From: Didymodactylos carnosus
Lineage: Eukaryota > Rotifera > Eurotatoria > Philodinida > Philodinidae
Reading direction: 5' to 3'
Length of the DNA: 53,700 bases
Assembly (NCBI GenBank): GCA_905250885.1
Contig: CAJNOQ010000357.1
Coordinates: forward strand, 1 to 53,700
Shown here in pieces: positions 38,061-50,500 of this stretch. Under the pieces are notes generated by a model. The model was not told the origin of the DNA. It did not search any database and worked only from the letters and a program-made list of their open reading frames with translations. Position 1 is the first letter of the stretch; every line of letters begins with the position of its first letter. Made by a program: the position numbers and the translations under genes.

Positions 38061-39031
38061 TCAAAAAGCCAAACGTTTCTGCACGTCAATATGCAAATTC
38101 CTTTGTTTTTGATATATCCTTATCCATTCAAACTCAACATATGTCTTTTTCAATTCGGCTAATCGAAAGTTACTTAACCAGTAGCTGTAGTGAATCAAAT
38201 GAATATGAATCCTTCTCGGATGAGTGGCGAGCAAATTCATCCAAGTTGTCGGTTTGAGAAAATCACTACCAGTTATGATATGAGAAGATGATCGACAGGC
38301 TAAATGGAGACAAGTGAGACATCGTGCAATATGAAAGAGACACTCGAGATCTTGCAACCAGAATGTCGGTGCGTTAAGTATAGCCGTTTTTAATCGAGCT
38401 AGATGGATAGCATCATTCCGTGATGGCTGGTAATAGAAAGAAACCATGAAGCTGAAAGAGTGTAGAGAAGGCATGCTTTGAATAAATAGGGCAACATATT
38501 ACATTTAATCGAATGATTAATGGGTAAAGTGCAATTCGTAGAGAGAAAACTAGATTTTCTAAAGGTTAGCTTGCACACACGTAATCATGGCAGAGATAAT
38601 ATTTGAATAAACAATGTTTCAATGACATTAGACACACAAGTTCGAGACACTTGAGAGACTACGAAACATGAGAAAGGCTCTGACATAATAAAGGTAAACG
38701 GCAGTCAGTCTCCTTGGGCATGTGAAGAGTGAGTGAACGCAGATTGGGCAGAAAAGATGCTTCTATCTTGAGAAAGGAAAGAAGAGGACCTGTAGGCCAT
38801 TTTTTTTCACTAAGCTCTTCGGTCGATTCGATTCGAAATATCGAGGAAACTGCCTGAAACGGCATTTGATTCTTTTCAACATGAAAATGAACACGAAGAT
38901 CAGGCGAACGGAGTAATCGAATCGATGTATGAATCCAGTCTTGAAAATGCTCGAATGAAGTACTGCCTCTCATGATAAATGAATATGATGAGCCAGAGCT
39001 CGACAGGCAGCTGTTCGATATATGTTGCCAT
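38061..39031 (-). pseudogene. F-box/leucine-rich protein gene, broken
   Basis: From ATG at 39031 the translation is an F-box-like start (MATYIEQLPVELWLIIF, then YHERQYFIRAFSRLDSYIDS). F-box proteins recruit substrates to SCF ubiquitin ligases. That frame ends in TGA at 38905-38903. The protein-like sequence continues in another frame with leucine-rich text (RLLRSPDLRVHFHV, LPNLRSLTLHMPK), then meets TAG after LSHVS and resumes as SLKCLELVC. A third frame carries the C-terminal part (MPSLHSFSFMVSFYY to the stop at 38061). At least two frame changes and an internal stop make it a recent pseudogene rather than a spliced gene, since no suitable introns join the parts. Large F-box families of this general form are known in bdelloid rotifers; the family match is from pattern memory. 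Confidence 0.65.
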
Positions 39032-39563
39032 TTGTTTTTATCTTGTTTTTTCTCACCTGATTTGTGCTCTGATCAAAGGAATTTATAAAAAGAAAGTTGC
39101 ACAACAGATAAGCATAGAGCCTGTTCTTCTTTTTTTATTAAGAATGAAATATTGTTTCCGAGGGACGGCAGTTTCTTTCATATCTCCACTGTTAAAATAG
39201 CTGGTCACAGCCGCCAGAGAGATTCAACAATTCTTTTTATAGACTAGTAGAAACAAACAAACATTATTTCCCTTGTTCTATTAATTTTTCTTTCTTTTCT
39301 TGCAACTAATAGAAAGACACAAGTGCTGTATATAGACGAAACGCGGCTTTATTATTACATTTATTTTTCCGTAACTGTTAACCAACCAGGTAATTTTCTT
39401 CCAATTCTCACTCTCGAACGGACTGACGTTGAACGTGAAGTTTCCTAACCTGACGATCACATTTCTAGTACACCTGGCGAAGTATAATGATTTTACGAGC
39501 AAATCAGTTTTCTATATTTCATTCATTCGTCCATTTCGTTTTGTTTCAGCGGGTGGTATTTGC
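39032..39563. other. Non-coding DNA between F-box relic and MITE
   Basis: No gene or repeat structure was recognised. Confidence 0.5.
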
Positions 39564-39571
39564 CTTGAAAC

Positions 39572-40105
39572 TAGAGTGCCCAAATCTCCTGATCTGGCCA
39601 GGAGACTCCTAAAGAAAAATTTCCTGATTTCAGAAACTGATTTTTAAGATTTTCTCCTGATTTTCAATTGCTCTCCTGCATCGATTTTGTTTTTTCCAAA
39701 ACTGAGATTATCAGTTTCAGATATGGAATTTCTGGATCAAGAGTCTAAATAACTGTACATTGAAAGACTTCGCTGTGTGCTTGTTGAATGTTTTCATCAC
39801 AAGAAGATGAGATTAGTGAACTTCCAAATCCATCGGATCAAAATCTTCTTCCTCAATCCGTACTGCAGTCTGTAACAAATTATAATACTGTTCCATCAAA
39901 AAATATATAAAAAAAAGTTATTTGAAAAAAAACTTGTTTAAAACATGTTTTGAAAAAGTTATTTGATTTTTTTGTTTTGCTTGTCCAAGAAAAAACTGTC
40001 TGATACTCTGCTATTTTTCTCTAATTTCGAAAAAGAATCACCTGATCAACTCCTGCTTTTTAACGAAAAGCTTCTAATTTCGAACAATTGGATTTGGGCA
40101 CCCTG
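39572..40105. mobile_element. hAT-like MITE (TGCCCAAATC family)
   Basis: The left end reads TAGAGTGCCCAAATCTCC and the right end, inverted, CAGGGTGCCCAAATCC. The 8-bp flanks CTTGAAAC (39564-39571) and CTCGAAAC (40106-40113) agree at 7 of 8 positions. Subterminal copies of CTCCTGATTT-type motifs recur inside both ends. No transposase frame is present. Confidence 0.8.
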
Positions 40106-40113
40106 CTCGAAAC

Positions 40114-40859
40114 AGCAAAAGGAGAATGCTTTTAGCGCTGCACCTTCTAGGAGAGGATGGAAAGAGTACAATCATTCAGTTTCGTCGTAAGAATACTGTT
40201 CTTACAGGTTTCTCCGACGTGAATTCCGTCACTTTGGTGGACAGAAATATAGTCCTTATTCTATTCAACAGGCGTTGACAGACTTTTCTGAGTCTGAAAG
40301 TTCAAAAATCTTCGTCGTCTTGCAATTTGATTTAGAAATTGAATAATAATCTATTCTTACTATCTGTGTAAGGTGCCGGCAATGCAAAAATCGAGCAGGT
40401 TTTTATTTTCGCTTATCTGTGGATGGTTGGAAAGAGCATATCGAACAACTTTTATTTAACTCCATCCGCCTGTCAGATATTCCATGGCTAAGCCAATCAC
40501 AAGAGAAAAAAATAGAAAATTCTTTTTTTATAATAGTTTCACAACTTTGATAGAAGAGAAAAGCGATAGAAGAGATAAATTTGTTCCGAAAATGTATGTA
40601 AAAAGTAACAAAAAAGAAAATGTATCAGTACATTCAATTGCTCAGTTCAACTAAAGAAAAATATAAATACCCACGAAAATGTTACATGGTAGAAAACTTT
40701 CAAATTATCAAAACGTAACAGATCTATTGAAGGTCTTAATCAAGTTTGTAAAAGAACATAAGATAAAGAGAGAACATTATTCATCATTTAATCGTAGAAA
40801 CTGATGATATAAAAAAACCATAAATGTTTATAAAATGCTCGCTCATTTGTCTCAAGTAA
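40114..40859. other. Downstream flank of the acid phosphatase gene
   Basis: No gene was recognised. The part nearest 40860 should hold the phosphatase 3' UTR. Confidence 0.5.
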
Positions 40860-42724
40860 CTATATAACTGCTGATGATGACTGTAACAATAAAGGTGTTC
40901 TATCGGATGATGATCGACGTAAATAGATAGATAGACTAACGATAAATGCAATAGCCACTACTAATGATATAACACCTGTTAAAATCAAAATCAACTTTCC
41001 GTTTGGTCCAAATCCAGTACCTAGAGAAAAGAAAAAGAAATTATTTTCATGCGCTTCATAATCAAAGTGTACACTAACTTACTTGGTGCAGGCACTTTTG
41101 CTGCACATTCAACATCGACTGTACCAGGAAGTTTGGGTTGATAAATAGATTTGAACGTTTCGAATGGACAATAATAATCAGGACAATCTAATAAAAATTA
41201 AATACAAAGACAAAATGAATAGAAAAAAAATTGAAAAAATTGATTTAGTTCGTACTATCAAGTTGCTTTGGATAAGGGAGTTTTCCAGTCTCATTTAAAT
41301 ATTCTACTTTGATTGCATACGATTGATCATCTAAAATTAAACACTTATAAAATGAAAAATATGACTAAAAATAGTGATATACATGTACCTTTTTGATAAA
41401 AATCAATAAATACAGCACTAGCATAAGGTGGCTGATGTGGATAATTAATTCCAAGAAATGACAACACTGCACTGACAGTTGTATCATGCTATAAGGCTCA
41501 TATTATGTAAGATGACAATAAAATTGAATACTAGCTTACAGCAGAATAGAGTTTGACATTTCGAAATGTACTTGCACTCAAATTATGTATATTATCCAAA
41601 ATATCTTTAATTATAGGACCTATAATTGAATATAAAGTTTAAAAATTAATATGTCTTATAAGTTAGACTAACCTCCGCGAATTCGTTTACTATCTGGACG
41701 TGAAAATGATAACTGAAATGAATAATCATTAATTTCTGATAAATTAGCTTGAACTGCCTTTGTAGCCCATGGTACCGTCACATTATATAAAGTCTATAAA
41801 AGAATGGAAAAGTTATCAAATTGACAGATAAACAACTATTCCAATTGAATCATCTATTATTTACCTCCACAAAGATTGTGTCAGCAACGTCCCATGCATT
41901 GAATAAATCAATTTCCTTAAAACCAGTATAACCTTCCAAATCTTTAAAAAATCCCTATGAAATAAAGAGGATGAATATTGATCACAATTACTAGAATTAG
42001 TTTAATGATTTACTGCAAATTTTATATTCAAGTTTTTGACTTCATCACTATTTTTAATCTCGTTGATAATTTGATCCTCTCTTGGACAAATATTTATACC
42101 AAGTAACTAAATAAAAATATATTAAAGTAAAATAGGACTTTTGTTTCTTTATTTTAACTATATTACATAATCTTCATTCTGTGGAACTGTATGAACGGGA
42201 ATAGGTTGAACTGAAATGTCTGTACTATTATCCAATTGAGGATAAAGACCAAGAAGATTTGAATAGGCTGACATTAGTGTTCGATCATAATCGGTACTTC
42301 TCACAGTAATCTTCAAAATATAAAGAATTAAAAAATTAAAATATATTACGATATGATCCAATGGAATACTTGTTTTGCTTCATAAGTTGAATTGAGAATA
42401 CTATTATAACGTTGACGAATATAGCGTCCTAAATTTCGTTGTTGTTTTATTCCCGTAGATGTTAGTTGACCATAGCCATTTGGCCAAAATGACTCATTCA
42501 CAACATCTTTTGGATAGTTAGTAATTGGTGTACGATCACCATGTCGAAAAATCTAAACATGCCACAAAAAAAGTATATATATAAATTTAGTGTGTACAAT
42601 GAAGTTAATTTGAGTAACATACAACGTGGCCTGCTATTAACTTTGGATCACAGTCTACACATGTTGTTAGAAACAACAATAAATCAAAAAGAATAAATAA
42701 AAAAATATCGATGTTTGAAGTCAT
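40860..42724 (-). CDS. Lysosomal-type histidine acid phosphatase
   Basis: Hydrolyses phosphate monoesters, probably in lysosomes. Eleven exons (42724-42623, 42552-42370, 42310-42167, 42106-42014, 41954-41865, 41793-41673, 41619-41540, 41488-41389, 41330-41256, 41187-41083, 41020-40860) total 1254 nt, or 417 residues, close to vertebrate ACP2. An N-terminal signal peptide ([16 protein letters not shown]) precedes the catalytic RHGDRTP (37-43), with the nucleophilic His at 38. The proton-donor motif HDTT starts at 272. Cys residues near the end ([15 protein letters not shown]) precede a transmembrane helix at about 374-396. The short cytoplasmic tail contains DRTPLL (404-409), which fits the [DE]xxxL[LI] dileucine signal for endosome/lysosome sorting. 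All introns are short. A splice acceptor (42732-42733) lies seven bases before the ATG, with no 5' UTR donor seen. Confidence 0.93.
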
Positions 42725-42733
42725 TATAAATCT

Positions 42734-44307
42734 GAAATAAATTGCTAAAAAATTATCTATCACCAAAGAAGAATATCGATTTTTTGCAATAGTAACAATA
42801 ATAAAAAGTACACTAATAAAAATATATATCATTTATCTTGCATTTTAGTCGATTATCTTTTCAATAACTATGTTACGGATAGAGAGAGGTACGATAAAGT
42901 AGACCATATTATTAAAAAAACTTTCAAAAACAACGTTTTACTTAATAATAAAACATTTCGTATTGGCTATTTTCATCATAAATGAAGCAAATAACTACTG
43001 TCCTTTTGAAAAGTATCGATTATGTTGAAAAGACAACATAAAAGTCACAGATATAACATATTTTGAAAGATAAATAGTTGAACTGAAATGAAAGTACTAT
43101 TCATTTGTAAGTGCAACACATTTCATTGTTTTTTGAGTAATGTTCATTATAAACGTGTTTGAGACCTCAACAAAGACATTTTTGGAAAAAAAGTGCCAAA
43201 GTTCAATTGCGGATGGTATTTTCACAGAAAAATTGAAAAATATAGTGTAAAACTATATTATGTGAAATAATCAATCTAGATTGAAATATTTCCATCATAA
43301 ATCAAAAATTTCGCTCAAAATCGCTCATGTGGTCGAAAATCTGTACTTTCATACATTTTCGAGGATGCCAGACTTCAGTAAACATCGAGACGACGCTCCC
43401 AGAAAAATTTGTGCCATTTAGATGAAGACCTTGGGGTTGTGTAGATCGCTAAAAGACAGTCTAGTGGTTTGAATTTAAGGGTTAGATTTGAAAACCTGGT
43501 GTATCTTCAGAGGGAAATAGACTCTTTTAAACACGCTCAGGCACACCATCCACAGGTGATCTTTAACACCTTTTTTTTTCTTCAGGTCTCTAACTCCCTT
43601 ATACTAAACATTACTCAAAAAAAAATGGAATATACTGTACATACAAAGGAATAGTAGTAGCAAATTTAAGCTGTTTTAAAAGACGAAGTCTTTCATAAAA
43701 GTCCGAATAACATTGTTGATATTGCTTAATATATGAGAGAGTCATGAACCTATTCAAACATAAAAAAAAAATTGGAAAATAAGAAGATAAAAGCAAAATA
43801 TGAGCAAACGATGCTTTACCTTCTCTCACTCATTTGTATGTAACAAAGAAACGGTTCATCTAAAATGGATAGGAGTGGGATGGCTATTTAGTAAAACTTC
43901 AAAATTCTTCCAATTTTCGTTTGATATATATTCTTTTATATAAAAAGCAGCGTGAGACGAGAAAGATACGATCTTAAATAAAATAATAATGCTGCCGCTT
44001 TCCATTAAAAAGCCAAAGCAGTTAGCTAAGTATACAGATCATTACCATTTAATAATATATCTTATATTGAATACGACTTGAGCGAAATTAAATAAAATTA
44101 AATATAAGGCAAAACAAATTTACACATTTATAGATAATATTAAATTTTACTCATGCATGCACATGATACTATAGCTTTCATTTGAAAAACTAAACGTTGA
44201 TTTGAATATAACGACAAAACACAACACTACCAGACTATGATATGGAATTATTCTACAAATTTGAAAGAGCAACAGAGTGACCAAATGTAAAAATAAATAA
44301 AACCTAT
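42734..44307. other. Non-coding DNA upstream of the acid phosphatase gene
   Basis: AT-rich; it presumably includes the phosphatase promoter. Frames at 43469-43654 and 43611-43829 are not protein-like. No repeat structure was found. Confidence 0.5.
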
Positions 44308-44420
44308 TTAATTTTTGTATTCTCTAAATATTGCCAATGGAAAATGTTTGATATGTGTATGCCATTGAGATGATATTTGAAAAACTTTAACATTATTCCA
44401 TTCGATACCATCTACATTAA
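44308..44420 (-). CDS. Possible orphan terminal exon
   Basis: A good 3' splice site (TTTTTATTGTAG) opens a frame that ends 113 nt later in TAA. It encodes VNVDGIEWNNVKVFQISSQW followed by HTHIKHFPLAIFREYKN, composition that looks like real protein rather than AT-rich chance sequence. It expects one base of the first codon from an upstream exon. The flanking frame at 44421-44544 is less convincing, and no clear partner exon was found. I do not recognise the protein. It may be a surviving last exon of a lost gene. Confidence 0.3.
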
Positions 44421-45780
44421 CTACAATAAAAACATAAATGGTGAAAAAGAATCGAACAACGGTGAAGTAAATGAACATAACAGTCAGTTCGACATTTTGA
44501 TGTGCATACAAGTCGAGTAATACTATCGATGGATTGTGGTTCAACTTTTTCTGACTCTTTACTGCTTTTTACTAAATTTCATAACTAAAACAAAAAGAAA
44601 AGAAAAATGTCGACTATTTACGAATATATAAATCAATTCAATTAACGTATGAATGAATAATTTGACTTGGAATTCTCAAAAGTGGACACGAAGTTTCCGA
44701 CTATTTTCAGTCAACGAAGAAAGATTTTTCTGACGGACAATTGCTTTAAAGAAGTGAAATATTTTGGGGCGTATGGCAATATCGAACAGACAATCAAAAG
44801 TTAAAACAATGTCTACCAATCACTTTGATAAACATTGTTGATTGTAAATATTCTAAACTAGCGGTTCACCATAGCTACCAGTCGCTTACAACCTTTAAGA
44901 TCATTTCCTTGGAGGATAAAGGATGGGTCGTAAAGAACGGATCAGAATCATTTCCTTTTTTCGAGCAGTTCCCTGTAATTTGCAGGCTAGGGCTCATTCG
45001 ACAGAGAACTTTCCGCTCTACAAGATTGTCAAGTTGGTGTTGAACAAAAAATATCCTCCAGAATAATATTTAAAACATCAACACATACTCAATGTTCCTA
45101 CCGCAACACTCCGAAAAGTAAAAAGCCCACCGCAAAATACAAACAAACACCCCACTAAAATTCCAAACATCATAAAATTCTGCTTTTTCCAGTGTATGTA
45201 GCGTAATTTTAGAGCAAAGTCTCGTGTGAAAATTCTTATGTAAAAAAAGAGCCGGAGTACGAAAAAATTGAGTTTTCTATTCCCATCTCTGGCCTTGTGT
45301 ATTTTTCAACGAATATCCTCTGAAAACTTTTAGGGTACAACCCACTAGTCATATAAGGATGTTCAAAATTAAATTCTCTTCTTCGAAAATGCCAAATAGA
45401 AAAAAACAGTAGATAAAATATTATCAAGAAGATTGTATCCTCACCCTGTTTCAGTCCGTTTTCAGTAAAATTGCTATAATTCTACGCAAATGTGACAACT
45501 ACACTGAAAATGTTAAAAATACAAATCACGAGGATGACAAATAAATCTGATAATGTGAAGCTCATTCGTATTTTTTCATTCAAAAGTCTGCTACACAATA
45601 AAGATAAATCGATGAGAACTCTATTTTGTAAATCATAACGCTCTCCTCTCCTTCTTAACATTCAACAATTTATATCCTTCAAGGGAATCTGTCTTACAGT
45701 CAATGAATTGTTTCTAAGCGACATATATAAATATATGTTGATGATTTAAACTTAAGTTTAGTTCAGTTATAATTTTACTG
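44421..45780. other. Non-coding DNA upstream of the metalloprotease
   Basis: No gene was recognised. The bases CCCATCTCTG near 45279-45290 resemble one end of the CAGAGATGGG MITE family, but no partner end or duplication was found. Confidence 0.5.
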
Positions 45781-47118
45781 ATGTTTTATCTATATTCTAT
45801 AGATACGTCAACTAAATTCTACTATTTTATTTCTTTGTTACCATTTATCTGGTTTTCTACAACGTTGAACAAAGTTGTCTATTCATATTCGGTATATTCT
45901 CCTTCTTCTAAATTAAAACAACAATCATTAAATCATATAGAGAATGATTACACACCAACATGTAAACATCATGCCATAGCTATTGATCAAGCACATTATG
46001 GAGAATATGGACGAAAAAAACGATTTTTTCTATTTCCAGAAATAAAGCAATGGAAAAACGATTGGCGTTATATTTATAATCCATCTGAAATTCGTTTTTG
46101 GATATCAAATTTTTATCCAAATAAAATTTCAACTAATATTTTAAAAACATATATTCGCAAGATAGTTTATCATATTAATGAAGTTCTTGATGATGATCAA
46201 CAAATACGTATAAAAGAAGCAACAAATGCCGGTGATGCCAATTTTAATATTGCCTTTTTTAAATATCATATTTGTCCAAAAAATGATCCTGAAGCACAAT
46301 GGAATAATGTCACCATGAAATGGCCAATAGATATCTATACCGAAGAGGTGGCATTCGAAAATCAATATCGTGCTCATGGTGGTATTAGACTGGGAGAGAA
46401 TGGTTCAAATTCAACAAAAAATAATATTGCGATAACAAAATTCAATGCTAAACATACATTTATTTATACTGAAGATTATTTATCGGATCCCATATTAAAT
46501 CATTGTGATGCAAATGAAAATTGTAAACTCGATTTGTACTGGGCACTGTTACATGAAAGTTTGCACGGATTTGGAATTGAGGTATGATGAGAATATGTAT
46601 AATTAATGAGAGATATTTTGAATTTAAAAGATCTTGTATCAGATGTAATAATATTTTTTGAATTTTCATTACAGCATACGGCAAATCATGATTCACCACA
46701 ACTACCAAACTTAGATATGAAAGCCGTAATGCACGTAACAATATTTCGTGTTATGTGTCATGATGATATCCGTGCTATAAGAAAAGTTTACGGATACACT
46801 GTGATTCGAGAACATGCTAAATATGATGATACATGTCGTCGAGATTTTCCATTATCAAAACGTGAAATGTTAATGCAAAAAATTAAAAAATCTCTGTTCT
46901 TGTTTATACTCATATCGATCATGATTAGTTTTCTAGTATTCATATTAACAATAATTTATATTTTATGTAGAAATACGTCATGTTGCGAATTCAAAACAAG
47001 CAAAGGCAATCAAAAAACGAAAAGTGAACAATCTTCACTAAGATATGTTGAAAATGCACATCAATCAGCACCAGAACAAGGGGCTAGAGCATTCTTATGG
47101 CATGATGAATTATTTTAA
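45781..47118 (+). CDS. Membrane-anchored M10-like metalloprotease
   Basis: Two exons, 45781-46581 and 46675-47118, joined by a 93-nt GT/AG intron, give 414 residues. A hydrophobic signal or anchor lies at about 13-30. A basic proprotein-convertase-like site GRKKR (77-81) precedes FFLFPEIKQW, where the mature catalytic domain would start. The metzincin zinc motif HESLHGFGIEH has His at 258, 262 and 268 and catalytic Glu 259; the intron falls between Glu 267 and His 268. A Met-turn candidate follows (AVMH, Met 286), then CHDDIRAIRKVYGY, which matches the end of matrix metalloprotease catalytic domains. There is no hemopexin domain. A transmembrane helix (about 340-365) and a short tail rich in Lys, Ser and Gln follow. 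No PRCGxPD cysteine switch is present; Cys 61 (TPTCKHH) might serve. It would cleave extracellular or surface proteins. The exact MMP subgroup is not clear. Confidence 0.85.
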
Positions 47119-47559
47119 ATTTAGAATTTTTCCTCTCTATACAATCATTTATTCTCTTCCCATAAGGATGCGCGCATTGTTTTTGTTGCATATGGAGTCA
47201 TGTGGGGTATTTTTAATCCTTGAACTAACTTATTTTACTCTGGTATTTTTAATCCGTGAGCTCTGGGTAATTTTTACTACAGCGCGTGTCCTTACGAGTT
47301 AAGATAAAAAAGGATTGCTTCTTGTTGAACGTACCGTGATTGAATGTACCGATGATTTAATTGTTCGTTTCTCTTTGTTGGTGTTTATATCACCACTGCT
47401 ACCTCCTTGTTGTGTCATACCGATATTTATCCAATAATCATCGGAACATTAATTTGTGATTGAGAATCTAATTGATGTTCAGTTACTGTTTCGTTATTCA
47501 GGATATTTGTAGTGTATCCCCACTTTTAATATCTTGAACACAGTAGAAGGTGGTAGAGA
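47119..47559. other. Non-coding DNA
   Basis: Contains the 3' flank of the metalloprotease and the degenerate end of the PACS relic. No independent gene was seen. Confidence 0.5.
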
Positions 47560-50500
47560 TGATTGGGGTGGAGACTCGTCTGATGAATCTTTCATAGGTA
47601 ACGAAGATGTTATTAACAGATCACGATTTTGAAGAGGAAATTATGAAAATATTGATAATGGAACTTCATCCAGTAATTGTTGTTGGCCACTTAGCTCGAA
47701 TGACGATGATGCACCTAAACCAACATATTAAAAAAATGATAGATTAGTGTGAGGACCTTTAACATCAAGATACTTCAAATTTGTATTTTGTTTCTGATCG
47801 AACGTTCTGCATATATAAAATGCATGCATGAAGAAGCCTAAAAGTTGTCTCGTTCAATTTGCTATGGTTAAAAACTATTTTTGATTAATCGTGTAAACCA
47901 AAAAGTAGTGAGATAAATTAATTAAAATAGCGTAAGATATACTTACAATCGTCCTTTTCTATTCAGCATCACTTCTCCAATAGGTAGTGAAAGCATGTAT
48001 TGAAATGTTTTTACATAACGATTTACTTTGTGAACTAAGTTTCGAACATCTAAAGAAAACTAAATACACTCGTTGTGGCAACAATAATAATAAGTGATAT
48101 GAATACCTAGTAGTTGTGATGTCTCGTTTGTCGAAGAACTATTTCATCAAATAATGAATTGGAGTGTTAATCTACACTGCTCAAATATATTGTCAAATAA
48201 GATGATACTAAAACACAAATCAAAGACAGTAACTCAGCTTAATAGCTGTTTTAATAGAATATAATTTTACCTACTGGTATAAAATCAAATCGAAAATAAG
48301 CCATCCATTCTTTTGGTTTACTTGCTAAACACTCAACATAAGATTGTAAAAATGAATTAACAAACACATCATTTCCAAGAAAAACAACACGAACTAAGGT
48401 AACTTGTTTCGATTGTGCAGTACTATAAAAATGCACAAGTGAAAAGTAAAGTTAGTTTAATTAGAATATTCATTTTACCATTTTAGTATGCGTTGAATCA
48501 AACGAACAATAATCAATTATGTTTCGTTTAGTAATGCTAGTGATATAACGGTAAGATTGTATTCTTTGAACTTCAACGGAATCATCTTGAAATAGAAAAT
48601 TTTTTAATAAAATATAAAACTCATTTTTAATAAACAACATACGTTTGGTTGATTTAAACTCGTATAAAGAAGCATGACAGTTTCTGGTAAACAGTCATTG
48701 ATATAAAGACCTTCCAGTTGTTGAACCACACCTTCACGACCCTAGATAAAACAGAAACAGTTAAACTGAATTCATATAGTGATCGATTCACAATCAGACC
48801 AGGAAAATCTGGCTTTGTTTATTTGAACAGATACTTTAAGTATAAATGAAACATACTTTAATTTTTTATCAATTATTTTCACTTGTCGGTATGAAATGGA
48901 CAAGATAAAAATACTCACATTACAGAAATCGTATAAAATTTAATCGATTTGACTACACATCGCCTCTTAATCTCGATAAGCTGTTTTAATATAGGAATAG
49001 TCCGGTTCGTAGTTTGTGTTCTCAACTTTGTTTTAGATCAAATTTATCAAAATAAATGCTTTCTTGGTGAGCCATTTAAATTCTTTTTTTACTGAACAAA
49101 TCACCTGACAGATGCTCTGGGACACAACTGTAACTCAAGAATCAAACACTTTAAATAATAAATTAATAAAAAAGTAAATTAAGATACGTTGTATGACCTA
49201 TTCGATCATAATACTTTGACCAAATCTAACGCTTTGTGCGCTAGACTTAGCTTTCACTGAGTTAGCGTTTCGAAAAAACGACTGAGAAGAAAACCTTACT
49301 GTTATCATTGATGCTGTTCGAATGCGTTCATCTGGATTAGTATCTGTTAAAAATGGTAAAACTATCTGGAACAGTTCTTGTTCGAACAAGAACGAATCGA
49401 TCAATCTTCTTCAATATCTGAATGTCGGTCCATTATTAGATCATGACGATGACTTTCAACCACACCATTTCTACTTGTTCTCAACCTTTTCGTTTGAATA
49501 TTTTAATTAATTTATTCCTTATTAACATTGGATTAATAAATTTCTTCTTTTCATTTCCAAATGCAAAATTGTTATCGTCTATATCAGACGGGTTCTTATC
49601 ATTATCTACATAATCACCAAAATTCTTGTCTGAAACAACGAAGTATTTTTATTTAATTTAAGGTGAGCTTATTTACTCACCTACCTCAATTTGACCACTT
49701 CCTATGGACATCATTTGTTGTGTATGAGTGGTTGTTGTCGCCCATCTTTTTATTTTGTCACTACGAATGCCAGTAGTCTGCCCTAGTTCTGCTATTATAC
49801 TTGATAGATCGGCAACAGATATCTAACTGATAAGGTGGTGTTTCTGTAACACATGACTCGCTACATCCGATGTCGTTTGATAGTATTGTGCATTATGATT
49901 ATCAACGGCTGTTAAATAGTGTTGCTGTTTCTTTTCATTTGAATTCATATATAAATGTATATAATCAATACTTTGAGGACATTGAATTACCTAAAAAATA
50001 ATACGTAAAAAAAGATCGTCATTAATCTATTTTCACAGAAAATCTACCTTTAAACTAATTGTACCTCGTAACAATGTTTTATAATCAATCACTGGTCGAT
50101 TTTTACGTCGGTGAATATATATTTGTAGTTTGTTTATATCTCGTTTAAAATAATGTGGATACTAGAAGAAAAAGCAATGAAACAGTAAACAACCGTAATT
50201 CATTCTAATCAACACCTAACCATTATCAAATACTATAAATTGACTTGAACATCGAGTGTACTATCTGATTACAGAGAAATTTCACAACATCGAAAATATA
50301 ACAAAAAATCAAGTTGCTTCGCTAAGTGCATTATGAAGTATTTACATGAATTTTCACGGCAACAACAATAGCATTTAAATCTCCATCATCAAGAGGCACT
50401 ACAATGCAAAAAATAAAATTGAAAGTTCGATATTTAGTTATCTAAAACAAGTTTACCATTTAATAGTAAATTTGCATAATCTACACAAAGAAAGAAAAAC

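Noticed and set aside
45279..45290. CCCATCTCTG as an end of a third CAGAGATGGG element
   Set aside because: No inverted partner or 8-bp duplication was found nearby; a 10-base match is weak alone.
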